Below are positions 46,573 to 59,407 of a DNA stretch of 64,000 nucleotides, piece after piece. The notes under the pieces were generated by a model. That model had not been told where the DNA came from and searched no databases. It was given only the letters and a program-made list of their open reading frames with translations. The position numbers and the translations under genes were made by a program. The first letter of the stretch is position 1, and the number at the start of each line of letters is the position of its first letter. Origin of the DNA: Paraglaciecola arctica BSs20135 (GTDB lineage Bacteria > Pseudomonadota > Gammaproteobacteria > Enterobacterales > Alteromonadaceae); NCBI RefSeq assembly GCF_000314995.1, contig NZ_BAEO01000015.1, positions 62,001 to 126,000 of the forward strand, written 5' to 3'.

Positions 46573-46698
46573 AGAATATTTTGCAAAATGACAATTTAGA
46601 AAAATATTATACTTTTGAACCGCTGAATACCCAACAACTTACTTTAATTTTTCACATATACTTTTTTCTTCAAAATATCCTTATAAGTGAAGTCAGTT
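46573..46698. promoter_or_regulatory. Divergent lrp-ald control region
   Basis: This 126-base AT-rich gap should carry both promoters and Lrp sites; T-rich flanks typical of Lrp sites are present, but no specific box could be assigned. Confidence 0.45.
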
Positions 46699-47832
46699 AT
46701 GTTAATCGGCGTACCAAAAGAAATTAAGAACCATGAATACAGAGTGGGTTTAACCCCTGCAGCAGTCAAAGAATTTGTGCATCACTCACACCAAGTATGG
46801 GTAGAAACCCAAGCAGGACATTCCATTGGTTTTACCGACGAGCAATACATTGCAGCCGGTGCTGAGATAATTGCTACCCCAGAAGCTATTTTCGCCAAAG
46901 CCGATATGATAGTGAAGGTCAAAGAACCACAACCTAACGAATGTAAAATGTTGCGTCCAGGACAGACTTTATATACCTACCTACATTTGGCTCCCGATCC
47001 TGTGCAAACTCAATTATTAGTAGCGTCAGGTGCAACCTGTATCGCCTACGAGACAGTGACAGATAACAGAAATACACTACCACTTTTGGCTCCTATGAGT
47101 GAAGTAGCGGGTAGAATGTCGGTTCAAGCTGGCGCACACTATTTAGAAAAAGCCCAAGGTGGTAGCGGTACTTTGTTAGGTGGTGTACCAGGCGTTGCGC
47201 CAGGTAAAGTAGTGGTTATAGGTGGTGGCGTGGTAGGTTTAAACGCAGCAAAAATGGCAATGGGCCTAGGTGCTGATGTCACTATATTAGATAAGTCATT
47301 GAATCGTTTACGTGAACTAGATGATATTTTTGAAGGCAGGTTAGCCACAGTATTCTCTACTGCAGAAGCCATTGATTATTATACCTCTAGAGCAGACCTA
47401 GTCATTGGGGCGGTATTAGTACCAGGTGCGGCGGCTCCTAAGTTACTTAATAGAGAACATATCAAAAATATGAAACCTGGCTCAGTAGTTGTGGATGTTG
47501 CCATAGATCAAGGTGGATGTTTCGCAACATCTAAGGCCACCACTCACCAAGATCCGGTTTATATAATTGATGAGGTTGTACATTATTGTGTAGCCAATAT
47601 GCCAGGTGGTGTAGCACGAACAGCCACTATGGCACTCAATAATGCAACGCTTCCTTTTGGACTAGCGTTAGCGAATAAAGGCCCTAAACAGGCCATGTTA
47701 GATGATGCTCATTTATTAAATGGTTTGAATGTACATCAAGGTAAAGTGACTTATAAAGCGGTTGTAGACGCTTTAGGCCAAGAGCTTAACCTTGAGTATA
47801 TGGATGCAAAAACGGCGTTAGAAACTTTATAA
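46699..47832 (+). CDS. ald: Alanine dehydrogenase
   Basis: A 377-residue NAD-dependent enzyme interconverting L-alanine and pyruvate plus ammonia. The start was set at 46699 because family members begin [16 protein letters not shown]; a GTG 12 bases upstream is less likely. K73-region KVKEPQ, H96 in [10 protein letters not shown] and the Rossmann glycines [16 protein letters not shown] (about 170) are all present, as is the catalytic D269-type [11 protein letters not shown]. Divergent lrp suggests its control. It is convergent with pyrF. Confidence 0.97.
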   Translation: MLIGVPKEIKNHEYRVGLTPAAVKEFVHHSHQVWVETQAGHSIGFTDEQYIAAGAEIIATPEAIFAKADMIVKVKEPQPNECKMLRPGQTLYTYLHLAPDPVQTQLLVASGATCIAYETVTDNRNTLPLLAPMSEVAGRMSVQAGAHYLEKAQGGSGTLLGGVPGVAPGKVVVIGGGVVGLNAAKMAMGLGADVTILDKSLNRLRELDDIFEGRLATVFSTAEAIDYYTSRADLVIGAVLVPGAAAPKLLNREHIKNMKPGSVVVDVAIDQGGCFATSKATTHQDPVYIIDEVVHYCVANMPGGVARTATMALNNATLPFGLALANKGPKQAMLDDAHLLNGLNVHQGKVTYKAVVDALGQELNLEYMDAKTALETL

Positions 47833-47842
47833 TAAGTTGATG

Positions 47843-47862
47843 ACTCTATAGGATTATAGAGT
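47843..47862. terminator. Hairpin between convergent ald and pyrF
   Basis: An 8-bp perfect stem ACTCTATA/TATAGAGT with tetraloop GGAT overlaps the end of pyrF. It has short T-runs on either side and probably terminates one or both genes. Confidence 0.5.
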
Positions 47863-48583
47863 TATTGATCTCAATTAATGTATTGAGTGGGTCGGCTGAT
47901 TGGGTAATCGGTCGACCTATTACTAAATAGTCAGAGCCCGCTAGAATGGCTTGTTTAGGTGTCATCACCCGTATTTGATCACCTTTAGCTGAGCCTTCAG
48001 GACGAATTCCTGGTGTAACTAATTTAAAACTTTCAGAAATACTAGATTTAAGTAAGCTAGATTCTTGCGCTGAACACACTACTCCGTCTAAACCGCAGTT
48101 AGATGTCAATTTAGCTAGCTTCAACACTTGTTGCTCGGGCGTGGAGTCAATACCAATAGCCTTTAATTGTTGTTGATCCATGCTGGTTAACACTGTGACA
48201 GCAATCAAAAGAGGCTTGTTAGCAGCATACTTTTCTAAGCTTTCTCTGGCATATTCCATCATTTTAGGGCCGCCTGATGCATGTACATTAAGCATCCACA
48301 CTCCTAAGTCTGCAGCAGCTTGGCAAGCCTTAGCCACAGTATTAGGGATATCGTGAAATTTTAAGTCTAGGAAAACATCGTAATTTTTATCTACAAGACC
48401 TTTTACAAAACTAGGCCCAAAGTGAGTGAACATTTCTTTACCCACTTTTAATCGACACAATTGTGGGTCAAGCTTCTCAACAAAGGCTTCAGCTTGGTTT
48501 AATTGGTCAAAATCAAGTGCCACTACAATTTTTGGATCTATTTTAATATTGCTCACGCCACTATTTATCAAACTACTCTCCAT
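47846..48583 (-). CDS. pyrF: Orotidine 5'-phosphate decarboxylase
   Basis: A 245-residue class I enzyme for the last step of UMP synthesis. The catalytic D-K-x-x-D-x motif is [13 protein letters not shown] (about residues 72-84), with N-terminal VALDF and C-terminal [15 protein letters not shown] and [10 protein letters not shown] phosphate-binding stretches. The first 14 residues are an extra leader; an internal start near VVALDF has no Met, so the annotated start is kept. It overlaps lapB by 11 bases. Confidence 0.97.
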   Translation of the reverse strand: MESSLINSGVSNIKIDPKIVVALDFDQLNQAEAFVEKLDPQLCRLKVGKEMFTHFGPSFVKGLVDKNYDVFLDLKFHDIPNTVAKACQAAADLGVWMLNVHASGGPKMMEYARESLEKYAANKPLLIAVTVLTSMDQQQLKAIGIDSTPEQQVLKLAKLTSNCGLDGVVCSAQESSLLKSSISESFKLVTPGIRPEGSAKGDQIRVMTPKQAILAGSDYLVIGRPITQSADPLNTLIEINNSIIL

Positions 48584-49742
48584 CTAAGCCTTTAATTGGT
48601 TTAACCACTCCCCATTTTTTACATGACGGACATAACCAGTGAATTTTGCTACCGGCAAACCCACAACTATGGCATTTATATTTAGGGCGCTGATTTATTT
48701 GCTCTTCTACTAACTCTTTAATCAAAACCAAACTATTGGTCGATTGCTCATGATCTTGCAAATCAATGTACAAACCCATTAAGGTTCTGAAGCCTTTCAT
48801 GGTGGGGTGTTTTTTCAACTGCTCTAACAACACTTCTGCTGCATTTACCACGTCACCGTCTTTGGCCATAAGTTTGACCTTAGCCAAATAGGCAGTAGCA
48901 CATTGCTGCCAGTATTCATCTAATACTTTATTTAGTTTTACGCGGTCATTCAATTGCTCGGCACATTCCTCGATTAAAGGCACCGCCTCACTTAACCAAC
49001 TCACATCACGACTAGGAATTTCGCTCAAACAATCAATAGCCTCATCGTACTTTTGTTGTTGCATGGCAATCTCACCTAACAAAAGCCATGGACGAACAGC
49101 CTTTTCATCAGCAATGACCGCTTTTTTGAGATTTCCTTGGGCTTCAATTAAGCTATTGTTTTTTATCTCAATGCTGGCCTGTTCGCAATAAAAGTGTGCC
49201 ACTCGGGTGCATAACTCATCACTGTCACCACCGGCACCAATCATTTGTTCAGCTAACTCAATGGCTCTTGGCCATTCTTTGGTTGTTTGATAAATATTGA
49301 ACAATTGCACTTGAGCATTAAGAAAATGTTTTTGGCTATTTAATAACTGTAAAAATGCATTTTCTGCACGCTCTAAAAAACCAGCTAGAATGTAGTCTCG
49401 GCCCAATTCATATAAGGCAGACTCGCGTTGTAGGGCTGAAATTTGCTCTTTACTGACCAAGTTTTGATGGACTCTAATAGCCCGATCAAGCTCGCCTCGG
49501 TGCCTGAAAAACTTGCCCATTGCGATATGTGTTTCAACCGTATCACTGTCCAAATCAATCATTTTAATCAGGGTATCAACCGCTTTATCGGGCTCATCAG
49601 AAAGCAGAAAGTTAAGGCCTCTATAATAATGTTTGGCCAATATACTCGAATGTCTCTGTTGCGCTTGACGGGCACTGTTACGCCCCATGACCCAACCATA
49701 TCCGGCGGCAACTGGTAATAATAGAAAGAGAAGTTCTAACAT
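48573..49742 (-). CDS. lapB: Lipopolysaccharide assembly protein B
   Basis: A 389-residue inner-membrane-anchored protein (helix at residues 1-18) that regulates LPS synthesis by presenting LpxC to FtsH. TPR repeats fill residues 35-340, and the C-terminal rubredoxin-like zinc domain reads [22 protein letters not shown]. Length equals E. coli LapB. It forms a tight operon with lapA (1-base overlap) and pyrF. Confidence 0.97.
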   Translation of the reverse strand: MLELLFLLLPVAAGYGWVMGRNSARQAQQRHSSILAKHYYRGLNFLLSDEPDKAVDTLIKMIDLDSDTVETHIAMGKFFRHRGELDRAIRVHQNLVSKEQISALQRESALYELGRDYILAGFLERAENAFLQLLNSQKHFLNAQVQLFNIYQTTKEWPRAIELAEQMIGAGGDSDELCTRVAHFYCEQASIEIKNNSLIEAQGNLKKAVIADEKAVRPWLLLGEIAMQQQKYDEAIDCLSEIPSRDVSWLSEAVPLIEECAEQLNDRVKLNKVLDEYWQQCATAYLAKVKLMAKDGDVVNAAEVLLEQLKKHPTMKGFRTLMGLYIDLQDHEQSTNSLVLIKELVEEQINQRPKYKCHSCGFAGSKIHWLCPSCKKWGVVKPIKGLDGE

Positions 49743-50014
49743 TATGTAACGTTAGTAGGCTGTGAAAGTTTTTTGTTTTTGCGCTCTAGACTGCTAATAC
49801 GCCACTTTAATCGCAATATGTAGCCGATAATCAGTATTACCGAGAATATAACGCCTAAAGAGAATGTCACGGCCAATAACACAGACATACGCATTTCTGT
49901 TTCGGCCAATATATAGTTTATCGATATGAGGTGACTATTCTGCGAACCAATAAACCCAGCAACAACAAGCATTAACAACATAAAGAGTAATAACAATAAT
50001 CCTTTAATTTTCAT
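49742..50014 (-). CDS. lapA: Lipopolysaccharide assembly protein A
   Basis: A 90-residue protein with two membrane helices (about residues 4-22 and 44-66) and the family stretch GSQNSHLISINYILAETEMRMSVLLAVTFSLGV. It works with LapB in LPS assembly. It overlaps lapB by one base and follows ihfB as in E. coli. Confidence 0.94.
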   Translation of the reverse strand: MKIKGLLLLLFMLLMLVVAGFIGSQNSHLISINYILAETEMRMSVLLAVTFSLGVIFSVILIIGYILRLKWRISSLERKNKKLSQPTNVT

Positions 50015-50136
50015 TTAGCCCCCTTTGGGATGTCTAATCTAAAATGACTTTGATTGTTAGCTTGGTTTCGAATACAGCTTTGATTGCTCAATGTGGTCTA
50101 CAAATTGAAGTGAAATAACATTGTGTTAACTCTAAC

Positions 50137-50168
50137 AAAAACGGCACCCTAATTGGAGTGCCGTTTTT
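50137..50168 (-). terminator. Rho-independent terminator of ihfB
   Basis: A stem AAACGGCACTCC against its complement (one mismatch region near the loop) is followed on the minus strand by TTTTTG, 19 bases after the ihfB stop. lapA and lapB therefore probably have a separate promoter. Confidence 0.8.
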
Positions 50169-50186
50169 AAAAATATTACTAAAAGA

Positions 50187-50477
50187 TCAACTAACTAGAC
50201 TTTCGTTGACTCTTTCTCGCAATTCCTTGCCTGGTTTAAAATGTGGAACGTACTTACCATCAAGTTTCACAGTTTCACCGGTTTTAGGATTACGACCAAC
50301 ACGTGGTGCACGATAATGTAAAGAAAAACTACCAAAACCTCTGATTTCAATACGCTCACCTTTTTGTAAAGTTTGCGCCATCTGTTCTAGCATTTCTTTT
50401 ATCGACAGCTCCACATCTTTGGCAGGAACCTGACGCATTTTATCGGCCAGTCTTTCTATAAGTTCTGACTTGGTCAT
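50187..50477 (-). CDS. ihfB: Integration host factor beta subunit
   Basis: A 96-residue HU/IHF-family protein that bends DNA as a heterodimer with IhfA. The flanking-arm sequence [30 protein letters not shown] contains the intercalating proline (R-N-P). Helices [26 protein letters not shown] and [14 protein letters not shown] match. It lies between rpsA and lapA. Confidence 0.98.
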   Translation of the reverse strand: MTKSELIERLADKMRQVPAKDVELSIKEMLEQMAQTLQKGERIEIRGFGSFSLHYRAPRVGRNPKTGETVKLDGKYVPHFKPGKELRERVNESLVS

Positions 50478-50593
50478 TAGGTAAACTCTCCGTCAATCAA
50501 AAAAGCTGTTAGTACCGATAATAAGCGCGTTAAATTATTTGTCAAAACTATTCAAGTTTCAAAAATAACTAACACGCTTGCTTGTGACGTCAA

Positions 50594-52264
50594 TTAGTCG
50601 CTTTTAGCCGCTTTAAATGCATCAGCAAAAGCGTTAGTGAAACTAACTTCTTCTTGTTGATTCACTTTATCTAACGCGTCTTTTTCATCTGCATGGTCTT
50701 TTGCTTTAACAGATAAGTTAACGATACGATTCTTACGATCAACGCCCATAAATTTGGCTTCAATTTCAGTATCAACGCTAACTACTGTTGATGCATCTTC
50801 AACACGGTCACGTGCTAAATCACCAACGCGGATATAACCTTCAACTTCTTCACCAAGTTTAACGGTAACGCCTTTAGCGTCAACTGCAGTAACCATTCCA
50901 GTTACTATAGTACCTTTCTTAGTATCAGCGATGTATTGGTTGAACGGGTCTTCTTCAATTTGTTTAACACCAAGAGAGATACGTTCACGCTCTGGATCAA
51001 CTTGAAGAACAACAGCAGATATTTCGTCGCCTTTCTTATAGTCACGAACCGCTTCTTCGCCAGTCTTATTCCAAGAGATATCAGACAAGTGAACTAGACC
51101 ATCTATGCCGCCATCAAGACCGATGAAGATACCGAAATCAGTGATAGATTTGATCTTACCGCTAACTTTATCGCCTTTGCTTTGTGCTTTAGCGAATTCT
51201 TCCCAAGGGTTAGGAATACATTGTTTAAGGCCAAGAGAAATACGACGACGTTCTTCGTCAATTTCAAGCACCATAACTTCGCAAACATCACCAAGGTTAA
51301 CAACTTTAGATGGGTGAATGTTTTTGTTAGTCCAATCCATTTCTGAAACGTGAACCAAACCTTCAACACCGTCTTCGATTTCTACGAAACAACCGTAATC
51401 AGTAAGGTTAGTTACTGCACCGCTTAATTTAGCGCCTTCAGGGTAACGGTTTGCAATTTCTTGCCAAGGATCGTTGCCCATTTGTTTCATACCAAGAGAA
51501 ACACGAGATTTTTCTTTATCGAATTTTAATACTTTAACGTTGATTTCGTCACCAACATTAACGATTTCACTTGGGTGCTTAACACGTTTCCAAGCCATAT
51601 CTGTGATGTGTAGAAGACCATCTACGCCACCTAAGTCAACAAACGCACCGTAATCCGTAAGGTTCTTAACGATACCTTTAACTTCATGACCTTCCTCAAG
51701 GTTAGCAAGAAGCGTATCACGCTCAGCACTGCTTTCTGCTTCGATAACAGCACGACGAGAAACAACAACGTTGTTACGTTTAGCATCTAGTTTGATAACT
51801 TTAAATTCTAATTCTTTACCTTCAAGATGAGTCGTATCGCGAACAGGGCGTACATCTACTAATGAACCAGGTAAGAAAGCGCGAACAGTGTTCACTTCAA
51901 CCGTAAAGCCACCTTTAACTTTACCGTTAATAATACCTATGATGGTTTCTTTTTCAGTGTAAGCTTTTTCTAATTCTACCCAAGCTTCGTGGCGTTTCGC
52001 TTTTTCGCGAGATAAAATTGTTTCACCGAAACCATCTTCAATGGCGTCCAAAGCAACATCAATTACATCACCGACAACAACATCTAGCTCGCCTTCGGCG
52101 TTTCTAAACTGTTCAACAGGGATAGCACTTTCAGACTTAAGACCAGCATCAACAAGTACGATATCTTTATCAATTGATACGATAGTACCTTTAACGATAG
52201 AGCCAGGGCGGGTTTCAATTACTTTTAAACTTTCTTCGAATAGATCAGCAAAATTTTCAATCAT
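50594..52264 (-). CDS. rpsA: 30S ribosomal protein S1
   Basis: A 556-residue protein with six S1/OB domains. Domains 1-2 bind the ribosome; domains 3-6 bind mRNA and are clearly repeated ([33 protein letters not shown] and similar at about 192, 277, 364, 451). The length and ending [13 protein letters not shown] match E. coli. The 101-base leader to cmk may carry the autoregulatory S1 site; I did not resolve its fold. Confidence 0.98.
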   Translation of the reverse strand: MIENFADLFEESLKVIETRPGSIVKGTIVSIDKDIVLVDAGLKSESAIPVEQFRNAEGELDVVVGDVIDVALDAIEDGFGETILSREKAKRHEAWVELEKAYTEKETIIGIINGKVKGGFTVEVNTVRAFLPGSLVDVRPVRDTTHLEGKELEFKVIKLDAKRNNVVVSRRAVIEAESSAERDTLLANLEEGHEVKGIVKNLTDYGAFVDLGGVDGLLHITDMAWKRVKHPSEIVNVGDEINVKVLKFDKEKSRVSLGMKQMGNDPWQEIANRYPEGAKLSGAVTNLTDYGCFVEIEDGVEGLVHVSEMDWTNKNIHPSKVVNLGDVCEVMVLEIDEERRRISLGLKQCIPNPWEEFAKAQSKGDKVSGKIKSITDFGIFIGLDGGIDGLVHLSDISWNKTGEEAVRDYKKGDEISAVVLQVDPERERISLGVKQIEEDPFNQYIADTKKGTIVTGMVTAVDAKGVTVKLGEEVEGYIRVGDLARDRVEDASTVVSVDTEIEAKFMGVDRKNRIVNLSVKAKDHADEKDALDKVNQQEEVSFTNAFADAFKAAKSD

Positions 52265-52365
52265 AGTGTTTTAATAAGTTTCTTTTTGACATCCACGTTA
52301 CAATCCAGTGAGCGCGGGGTTGTTATTCATAACCAAATCATCCTAACTTGGCAGGCTTTTACTAC

Positions 52366-53064
52366 TTAACTATTTACTGAAGTAGAGTTATTAGTTAGTT
52401 TCTCTTCAATAAACATTTCAATCTTTTCAAGCACTTGTTCTATATTCAATTTAGTTGAATCAAGAATTAATGCATCTTTTGCTGGCACTAAAGGGGCAAC
52501 AGTTCGATTTGCATCTCGCTCGTCACGGGCTTTTATGTCATCCAAAAGGCGCAGTATGCTAACATCATGTCCCTTATCTTTCAACTGCTTAAAACGTCTA
52601 TCGGCACGCTCTTCGGCACTAGCAGTTAAAAATATTTTTACCTGAGCTTCTGGAAAAACGACTGTGCCCATATCTCGTCCATCTGCCACTAAACCTGGCG
52701 CTTCTTTAAAACCTCTTTGGCGTCTGAGTAAGGCTTCTCGAATGGCAGGTAACGAAGCTATTTTTGAAGCAGTCGCACCGACTTCTTCAGTTCGAATAGT
52801 ATCGCTAACATCTTCACCCTCTAAGATCACTCTGACACCATTATCTGTGGTTTCGAAGTTTACATCTAACCCTGACGCTAATGGCAACAAGCCTATTTCA
52901 TCATCGGCTGGAATTTGATGATGCAGTGAAGCAACAGCCAAAACACGGTAAATGGCTCCACTATCTAAAAAGTGCCAACCCAATTTTTTAGCCAATAGAG
53001 TGCTGGCCGTTCCCTTACCTGCGCCGCTTGGTCCGTCTATGGTGATGACAGGTTCTGTGTACAT
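52366..53064 (-). CDS. cmk: Cytidylate kinase
   Basis: A 232-residue kinase phosphorylating CMP and dCMP. The start was set at 53064 ([19 protein letters not shown]) because AGGAG lies directly upstream; a TTG 33 bases earlier is unlikely. The P-loop [27 protein letters not shown] and [13 protein letters not shown] motifs are all intact. It is upstream of rpsA, the conserved order. Confidence 0.97.
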   Translation of the reverse strand: MYTEPVITIDGPSGAGKGTASTLLAKKLGWHFLDSGAIYRVLAVASLHHQIPADDEIGLLPLASGLDVNFETTDNGVRVILEGEDVSDTIRTEEVGATASKIASLPAIREALLRRQRGFKEAPGLVADGRDMGTVVFPEAQVKIFLTASAEERADRRFKQLKDKGHDVSILRLLDDIKARDERDANRTVAPLVPAKDALILDSTKLNIEQVLEKIEMFIEEKLTNNSTSVNS

Positions 53065-53222
53065 GCGCTCTCCTGAGCTTAAGAAAATCGGGCGCAATTA
53101 TACGGATAGATGCTAGATAAGCAATGACACTTAGGTTACAAATTTTTAACCTGAGATATGTGGCCGTTAAAATCTATATGAATCAAGGGGCAAACGCCCC
53201 ATATATCAATTCAACTAAATAT

Positions 53223-54503
53223 TTACTTACAAATAGTGGCAAACCTATCAAAATAGTCTGGAAATGTTTTAGCCGTGCAACCGGGATCATTGATTGTGAC
53301 TGCAGTGTCACTTAAGGCAACTAATGAGAAACACATAGCAACACGGTGATCATTATATGTATCAATCTCAGCATGTAACAACTGCTGCGGCGGTGTAATA
53401 GTAATAAAGTCTTCACCTTCCTCAACTGTCGCACCTACTTTTCTAAGTTCACAGCTCATAGCAGCTAAACGATCAGTTTCTTTTACTCGCCAGTTGTAGA
53501 TATTTCTAATTGACGTAGTACCAGTAGCAAAAAGCGCAGTGGTAGCAATAGTCATAGCAGCATCTGGAATATGATTCATATCTAAATCAACCGCTGTTAA
53601 TGGTGCACTGGTGACTTCAATAAAGTCATCTTGCCAATTCACTTTTGCACCCATTTGTTCCAATACTTCAGCAAAACGAATATCACCTTGAATACTGTTT
53701 TTGCCAATGCCTGTGACTCTGACAGTACCGCCTTTAATTGCTCCAGCCGCTAGAAAATAGGAGGCTGAAGAGGCGTCACCTTCCACCATAAAATGTCCAG
53801 GTGATTGGTATTGTTGCTGCCCTTTTACCACAAACTGTTGGTAATTTTGATTTTCAACATTAATACCAAACTGCGCCATAGTGTGTAGCGTAATATCAAT
53901 ATAGGGTTTAGATACCAAGTCACCACTGATCACAATAGTGGTATCGTTCTCGAACAAAGGAGCGCTCATCAACAAAGCCGTTAAAAACTGACTAGATACG
54001 CTGCCATCTACTGTGACACTGCCGCCTTTCAGAGCATGACCTTTAATCGATAAAGGGGGATACCCCGCATTTTTTAAATAATCTATGTCTGCCCCAGCTT
54101 GCAGCAAAGAGTCGACTAAAGCACCAATAGGACGCTCTTCCATGCGTGGTTCACCTGTCAACTCAAACTCACCTTGGCTGCATGCAAGAGCTGCACAAAG
54201 TGGTCGCATAGCCGTACCTGCATTACCTAGGAATAGAGTCACAGGTTCAGGCACATTAAACACACCAGCATTACCTGTTACCCAACACTGAGTTTTACAT
54301 TCAGATAAACGATAACTGACATTCAATTTAGTCAGAGCATTGAGCATATGGTGAATGTCTTCACTGTCTAATAAATTAGTAAGATGAGTTTCACCATTGG
54401 ACAGTGCAGCGAGCAGCAACGCACGGTTAGACAAACTTTTTGAACCTGGTACATTTACCGTTCCGTCGACCTTACTAATAGGTGAAAGATGTAATTGATC
54501 CAT
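53223..54503 (-). CDS. aroA: 3-phosphoshikimate 1-carboxyvinyltransferase (EPSP synthase)
   Basis: A 426-residue shikimate-pathway enzyme joining shikimate-3-phosphate with PEP. Signature stretches: [20 protein letters not shown] (residues 18-37), [17 protein letters not shown] (class I, naturally glyphosate-sensitive GNAGTAMRP) and [15 protein letters not shown], with [12 protein letters not shown] in the C-terminal domain. It shares its first base with the serC end. Order serC-aroA is conserved. Confidence 0.98.
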   Translation of the reverse strand: MDQLHLSPISKVDGTVNVPGSKSLSNRALLLAALSNGETHLTNLLDSEDIHHMLNALTKLNVSYRLSECKTQCWVTGNAGVFNVPEPVTLFLGNAGTAMRPLCAALACSQGEFELTGEPRMEERPIGALVDSLLQAGADIDYLKNAGYPPLSIKGHALKGGSVTVDGSVSSQFLTALLMSAPLFENDTTIVISGDLVSKPYIDITLHTMAQFGINVENQNYQQFVVKGQQQYQSPGHFMVEGDASSASYFLAAGAIKGGTVRVTGIGKNSIQGDIRFAEVLEQMGAKVNWQDDFIEVTSAPLTAVDLDMNHIPDAAMTIATTALFATGTTSIRNIYNWRVKETDRLAAMSCELRKVGATVEEGEDFITITPPQQLLHAEIDTYNDHRVAMCFSLVALSDTAVTINDPGCTAKTFPDYFDRFATICK

Positions 54504-55588
54504 TATTTGTGTCTCCTTGCGAAATCTCGCATAAATTCAGTTAGCGCTACAACACCTTCGATGGGCATAGCATTATAAATACTGGCGCGCATACCACCTA
54601 CATTACGGTGGCCTTTAAGGGCGGTTAATCCAGCTTGTTCAGATTCTGTGATAAAAATAGCGTCCAAATCCGGATTAGGAAGATGGAAAGTTACATTCAT
54701 TTTTGAACGGAAATCTGGGTGGACTTTATTGACATAAAAGCCACTTTCATCAATACATTCATATAAAAGTACCGCTTTTTCAGCATTTTTTTGAGCAATA
54801 CTTGCAACCCCACCTTGCTCCTTAAGCCATTTAAAGACCAAACCAGCTAGATACCATGAATATGTAGGCGGTGTATTGTACATAGATCCATAATTAGCCA
54901 TGGTTTGATAATGCAAAAACGTTGGGGTTTCTGGCATAGCAAAATTTAATAAATCATCTCTAACAATCACCACAGATAAACCAGATGGCCCGATATTTTT
55001 CTGTGCACCAGCATAAATGATCCCGAATTTGCTGACATCTATTGGCTTAGATAAAATATTAGAAGACATATCCGCCACCAAAGGCACATCGCCACAATCT
55101 GGGATCTCATTAATTTCTATGCCATCTACTGTTTCATTTGAACAATAATGAAAATAGGCACTATTTTGATCAATTTGTGCTGCTGTAATACTAGGGACAG
55201 TGCATAACCCGTCCTGCATCACCACTTTACCCACCACATTGGTTTTCAAAAACTTGCTGGCTTCTGTTATTGCACCTTCAGACCAAGAGCCTGTTAGCAA
55301 AAAATCGGCTGAATCGCCTCTTTCTCGTAAATTCATAGGAACAGAAGAAAACTGCCCTCGCCCGCCGCCTTGAGCAAACAATACTTTGTAATTGTCAGGC
55401 ACACAAAGTAGATCACGTAAGTCCTGCTCTGCAGTTTCAGCTAAGGCGATATATTCTTTGCTGCGATGACTAATTTCCATCACAGAACGGCCCATAGATT
55501 GCCAATCCAAAAACTCTGCTTGCGCTTGTTGCATCACAGCTGCGGGTAACATGGCGGGACCGGCACAGAAGTTATAAATTTTTGTCAT
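54503..55588 (-). CDS. serC: Phosphoserine aminotransferase
   Basis: A 361-residue PLP enzyme of the serine pathway (also acting in pyridoxal synthesis). The start was moved to 55588 ([15 protein letters not shown]), as family members begin here; the upstream 22 residues lie in the gyrA terminator region. The PLP lysine lies in [20 protein letters not shown]. Family stretches FSSVPMNL and [15 protein letters not shown] are present. It overlaps aroA by one base. Confidence 0.97.
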   Translation of the reverse strand: MTKIYNFCAGPAMLPAAVMQQAQAEFLDWQSMGRSVMEISHRSKEYIALAETAEQDLRDLLCVPDNYKVLFAQGGGRGQFSSVPMNLRERGDSADFLLTGSWSEGAITEASKFLKTNVVGKVVMQDGLCTVPSITAAQIDQNSAYFHYCSNETVDGIEINEIPDCGDVPLVADMSSNILSKPIDVSKFGIIYAGAQKNIGPSGLSVVIVRDDLLNFAMPETPTFLHYQTMANYGSMYNTPPTYSWYLAGLVFKWLKEQGGVASIAQKNAEKAVLLYECIDESGFYVNKVHPDFRSKMNVTFHLPNPDLDAIFITESEQAGLTALKGHRNVGGMRASIYNAMPIEGVVALTEFMRDFARRHK

Positions 55589-55596
55589 TTTTCTAC

Positions 55597-55627
55597 CAAA
55601 AAAAACGAGCGGCATCAGCCACTCGTT
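55597..55627 (-). terminator. Rho-independent terminator of gyrA
   Basis: A stem AACGAG/CTCGTT with inner GGC/GCC is followed by eight T residues on the minus strand, about 80 bases after the gyrA stop. Confidence 0.88.
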
Positions 55628-55704
55628 ATTGTTTTTATTTATGAGTATTAGCACTCATAAATTAGTAAGTTTCCATATTTTTCAATATAAAAAATTGGAC
55701 TCAC

Positions 55705-58404
55705 TTATTCGTCTTTGTTTTCTTCAGCGTTGTCATCAGAGATGTCGTCTGTGCTTTCAACCGCACTAGCTTCAATCACTTCAGCTTCTTCGCCTTCGAT
55801 TAACTCGCCTTCAGGCACTTCGATTTCATCAATACGCTGTAAACCAACAACATGTTCACCTTCAATGGTACGTATTAAACGCACACCTTGAGTGTTACGG
55901 CCAACAGTTGAGACTTCTTCAACATGAGTTCTAACCAACGTACCTTGGTCACTGATAAGCATGATTTCATCGCTTTCGTTAACCTGTACTGCACCAACAA
56001 CTTTACCGTTACGCTCAGATACTTTAATAGATACCACACCTTGAGTCGCACGACTCTTAGCAGGGTAATCGGCAACTGGAGTACGTTTACCAAAGCCATT
56101 TTCAGTGGCCGTCAAAATAGCACCATCACCTTTAGGTACAATCAAGGATATAACTTTTTGTCCGTCTTTTAAGCGAATACCACGTACACCTGTAGCGGTT
56201 CTACCCATAGGACGTAACGCCAGCAACTCTTCACCAGTTTCAGGATCAAGTTTGACATTACCAGTTTCTGCTTCACGTTGTTTTTCGTTAAAACGTACGA
56301 CTTTACCCGCATCAGAGAACAACATAATGTCGTCATCACCATGAGTGATATCAACACCAATCAATTCATCCCCATCATTCAAATTAACGGCGATAATGCC
56401 GTTAGCTCTTGGACGAGAGTATGAGGTTAATGCTGTTTTCTTCACTGTACCGTTAGCCGTAGCCATCAATACGTACTTACCTTCTTCAAATTCTTGAATA
56501 GGCAAAATAGCGGTGATACGTTCGTTTTCTTCAAGAGGAAGAATATTCACTATTGGACGACCACGAGCGTTTCTGCTGGCAAGAGGTAATTGATACACTT
56601 TTAACCAATACAAACGGCCACGTGTAGAGAAGCACAGAATGTGATCATGGGTGTTAGCGACTAATAACTTCTCAATGAAATCTTCATCTTTCATCTTGGT
56701 AGCAGATTTACCACGGCCACCACGGCGTTGTGATTCATAATCATTCAATTTTTGATACTTAACATAACCTTCACGAGATAAGGTCACTACTACTTCTTCT
56801 CGTTCAATTAAATCTTCGATATCAATATCGTGGGAAGCTGCGGTAATAACAGTACGACGAGGGTCGCCGTATTCATCACGTACTTTTTCAAGCTCTTCAC
56901 GAATGATTTCCATCAAACGTTGTGGGCTATTTAGGATGTGTAATAACTCAGCGATAATTTCAAGTAACTCTTTGTATTCAGACAATATTTTGTCGTGTTC
57001 CAAACCAGTTAGTTTGTTCAAACGTAGGTCAAGTATGGCTTGTGCTTGTTGTTCCGTTAAATAATACAGTCCATCACGTATACCGTACTCTGGCTCTAAC
57101 CAATCAGGACGTGCTGCATCGTTACCAGCACGTTCCAGCATCTCAGCTACATCACCTAAAGACCAACCTTGAGCTGTCAAAGATACTTTGGCATCCGCTG
57201 GGCTTTTTGAAGCTTTGATCATCGCAATGATAGGGTCGATATTAACCAGTGCAATGGCCAAACCTTCTAGGATATGAGCACGCTCACGAGCCTTTTTGAG
57301 TTCGAACACAGTACGTCTGGTGACGACTTCACGGCGATGCAATATAAAGGCCTTTAAGATATCCATCAAGTTAAATATCTTCGGCTGAGTCTTATCTAGC
57401 GCCACCATATTGATCCCAAATACGGTTTGTAATTGAGTTTGTGAATATAGGTGGTTTAACAATACTTCTGCAGATTCGTTGCGTTTCACTTCAACAACAA
57501 TACGCATTCCGTCTTTATCAGACTCATCACGCAGCGCAGAAATACCTTCAATTTTTTTCTCTTTAACCAAATCGGCGATTTTTTCAATTAATCGCGCCTT
57601 GTTCACCTGGTAAGGGATCTCATGAACAATAATGGTTTCTTTACCGTTATCTTCAGTTTCAATTTCTGCACGGGCACGCATATAAATTTTGCCGCGACCA
57701 GTGCGATAGGCCTCTTCGATGCCCTTTCTGCCACTTATAAATGCAGCAGTCGGGAAATCTGGCCCTGGAATATGTTCAATTAATTCTTCGATAGTGATGT
57801 CAGGGTTATCAACCATGGCGATACAACCATTAACCACTTCGGTTAGGTTGTGTGGCGGTATATTAGTCGCCATACCTACCGCAATACCTGAAGAACCATT
57901 GATCAATAAATTAGGAACTCTGGTTGGCAAAACGTTAGGAATAAATTCTGATTCGTCGTAGTTAGGTACAAAATCAACGGTTTCTTTTTCTAAATCAGCC
58001 AATAACTCGTGGGCGATTTTTGACATGCGAATTTCGGTATAACGCATAGCCGCGGCTGAATCACCGTCGACCGAACCAAAGTTACCTTGGCCATCGACCA
58101 ACATATACCTAAGCGAGAAAGGCTGAGCCATACGTACAATAGCTTCATAAACAGCTGAATCACCATGAGGGTGATACTTACCTATTACGTCACCAACCAC
58201 ACGGGCAGACTTTTTATAAGGTTTGTTAAAATCGTTTTTCAATTCGTTCATGGCGAATAAAATCCGGCGATGAACCGGCTTTAAACCATCTCGAACATCA
58301 GGCAGCGCCCTGCCAACAATAACGCTCATCGCATAGTCGAGATAAGAGTTTTTAAGTTCTTCTTCTATATTAATCGGAAGAATTTCATGGGCGTGTTCAG
58401 TCAT
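55705..58404 (-). CDS. gyrA: DNA gyrase subunit A
   Basis: An 899-residue type II topoisomerase subunit. Catalytic tyrosine is Y122 (AAMRYTEIR). The quinolone-resistance region reads [15 protein letters not shown] with S83 and E87: S83 is the sensitive-type residue. The C-terminal six-bladed beta-pinwheel begins at the GyrA-box QRRGGRG near 563. An acidic tail ends the protein. A terminator follows; ubiG diverges upstream. Confidence 0.98.
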   Translation of the reverse strand: MTEHAHEILPINIEEELKNSYLDYAMSVIVGRALPDVRDGLKPVHRRILFAMNELKNDFNKPYKKSARVVGDVIGKYHPHGDSAVYEAIVRMAQPFSLRYMLVDGQGNFGSVDGDSAAAMRYTEIRMSKIAHELLADLEKETVDFVPNYDESEFIPNVLPTRVPNLLINGSSGIAVGMATNIPPHNLTEVVNGCIAMVDNPDITIEELIEHIPGPDFPTAAFISGRKGIEEAYRTGRGKIYMRARAEIETEDNGKETIIVHEIPYQVNKARLIEKIADLVKEKKIEGISALRDESDKDGMRIVVEVKRNESAEVLLNHLYSQTQLQTVFGINMVALDKTQPKIFNLMDILKAFILHRREVVTRRTVFELKKARERAHILEGLAIALVNIDPIIAMIKASKSPADAKVSLTAQGWSLGDVAEMLERAGNDAARPDWLEPEYGIRDGLYYLTEQQAQAILDLRLNKLTGLEHDKILSEYKELLEIIAELLHILNSPQRLMEIIREELEKVRDEYGDPRRTVITAASHDIDIEDLIEREEVVVTLSREGYVKYQKLNDYESQRRGGRGKSATKMKDEDFIEKLLVANTHDHILCFSTRGRLYWLKVYQLPLASRNARGRPIVNILPLEENERITAILPIQEFEEGKYVLMATANGTVKKTALTSYSRPRANGIIAVNLNDGDELIGVDITHGDDDIMLFSDAGKVVRFNEKQREAETGNVKLDPETGEELLALRPMGRTATGVRGIRLKDGQKVISLIVPKGDGAILTATENGFGKRTPVADYPAKSRATQGVVSIKVSERNGKVVGAVQVNESDEIMLISDQGTLVRTHVEEVSTVGRNTQGVRLIRTIEGEHVVGLQRIDEIEVPEGELIEGEEAEVIEASAVESTDDISDDNAEENKDE

Positions 58405-58690
58405 ATACAGCCTTGTCCCTAATCGTTATTATTAGAATATTAATTAAGCAAAATTTGTTTGGTCAATTTTAAGCTAGAAATTAAAATTAAATTTACGTTT
58501 TTACCTAAATTTATCTTTCTTTTCAACCGCTCGATTCTATCACCAACGAATTAAAATAAATAGCCGGAAGTCGCTCATATAGTGCGCAATCAAACTGTAT
58601 ATACCCACATCTGCGATTTTATTTGTTCAATTTGTAGATTAAGATAGCCACTGTTTTAAGTAAGAATGATAACTAGGCCAAATAATCAAC

Positions 58691-59407
58691 ATGCAAAACA
58701 CGCAAAATGTCGACCATAACGAAATCCAAAAATTTTCTGAGTTAGCCTCAAGATGGTGGGATCTTGCGGGTGAGTTCAAACCGTTACATCAAATCAATCC
58801 TTTAAGAACAGATTATATCCAGCAGCATTGTGATGGCTTGTCGGACAAAAAAGTATTAGATGTAGGCTGTGGTGGTGGCATTTTGGCTGAGAGCATGGCG
58901 CGTCATGGCGCACAAGTAACGGGTATAGACATGGGTGAAGCACCTTTAGAAATAGCCCGTTTACATGGTTTAGAGTCTGGTTTAACGGTAGATTACCAAC
59001 AAACAACAGCTGAGGATTTTGCCGATAAATATCAAGCTCAGTTTGATGTAGTCACTTGTATGGAGATGTTGGAGCACGTACCTGACCCTAGTTCTGTGGT
59101 GAATGCTTGTTATAGATTAGTTAAACCCGGCGGACATGTGTTTTTTTCTACCTTAAATAGAAATATCAAATCCTACCTGATGGCCATAGTAGGAGCTGAA
59201 TATATATTAGGTTTAGTCCCTAAAGGCACCCACCAACATGATAAGTTTATTAAACCCTCAGAATTAATCTCTTGGATAGATGACACCCAGCTGTTAGTAC
59301 AAAGAATGATTGGATTGCATATGAACCCTATTAGCCAAGAGTATTATTTATCGGATCAAAACGTTGACGTTAATTATATTATCCATTGCCAGAACAGCGA
59401 CAAATAG
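58691..59407 (+). CDS. ubiG: Ubiquinone biosynthesis O-methyltransferase UbiG
   Basis: A 238-residue SAM-dependent enzyme performing both O-methylations in ubiquinone synthesis. The SAM motif is [27 protein letters not shown] (about 55-81); motif II is [16 protein letters not shown]. The pattern [26 protein letters not shown] at the N-terminus is diagnostic. Its divergence from gyrA across a 286-base gap matches other gammaproteobacteria. Confidence 0.97.
   Translation: MQNTQNVDHNEIQKFSELASRWWDLAGEFKPLHQINPLRTDYIQQHCDGLSDKKVLDVGCGGGILAESMARHGAQVTGIDMGEAPLEIARLHGLESGLTVDYQQTTAEDFADKYQAQFDVVTCMEMLEHVPDPSSVVNACYRLVKPGGHVFFSTLNRNIKSYLMAIVGAEYILGLVPKGTHQHDKFIKPSELISWIDDTQLLVQRMIGLHMNPISQEYYLSDQNVDVNYIIHCQNSDK

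Noticed and set aside
55924-56172. Plus-strand frames inside gyrA, ftsK, rpsA and other core genes
   Set aside because: Antisense shadows of well-supported genes.
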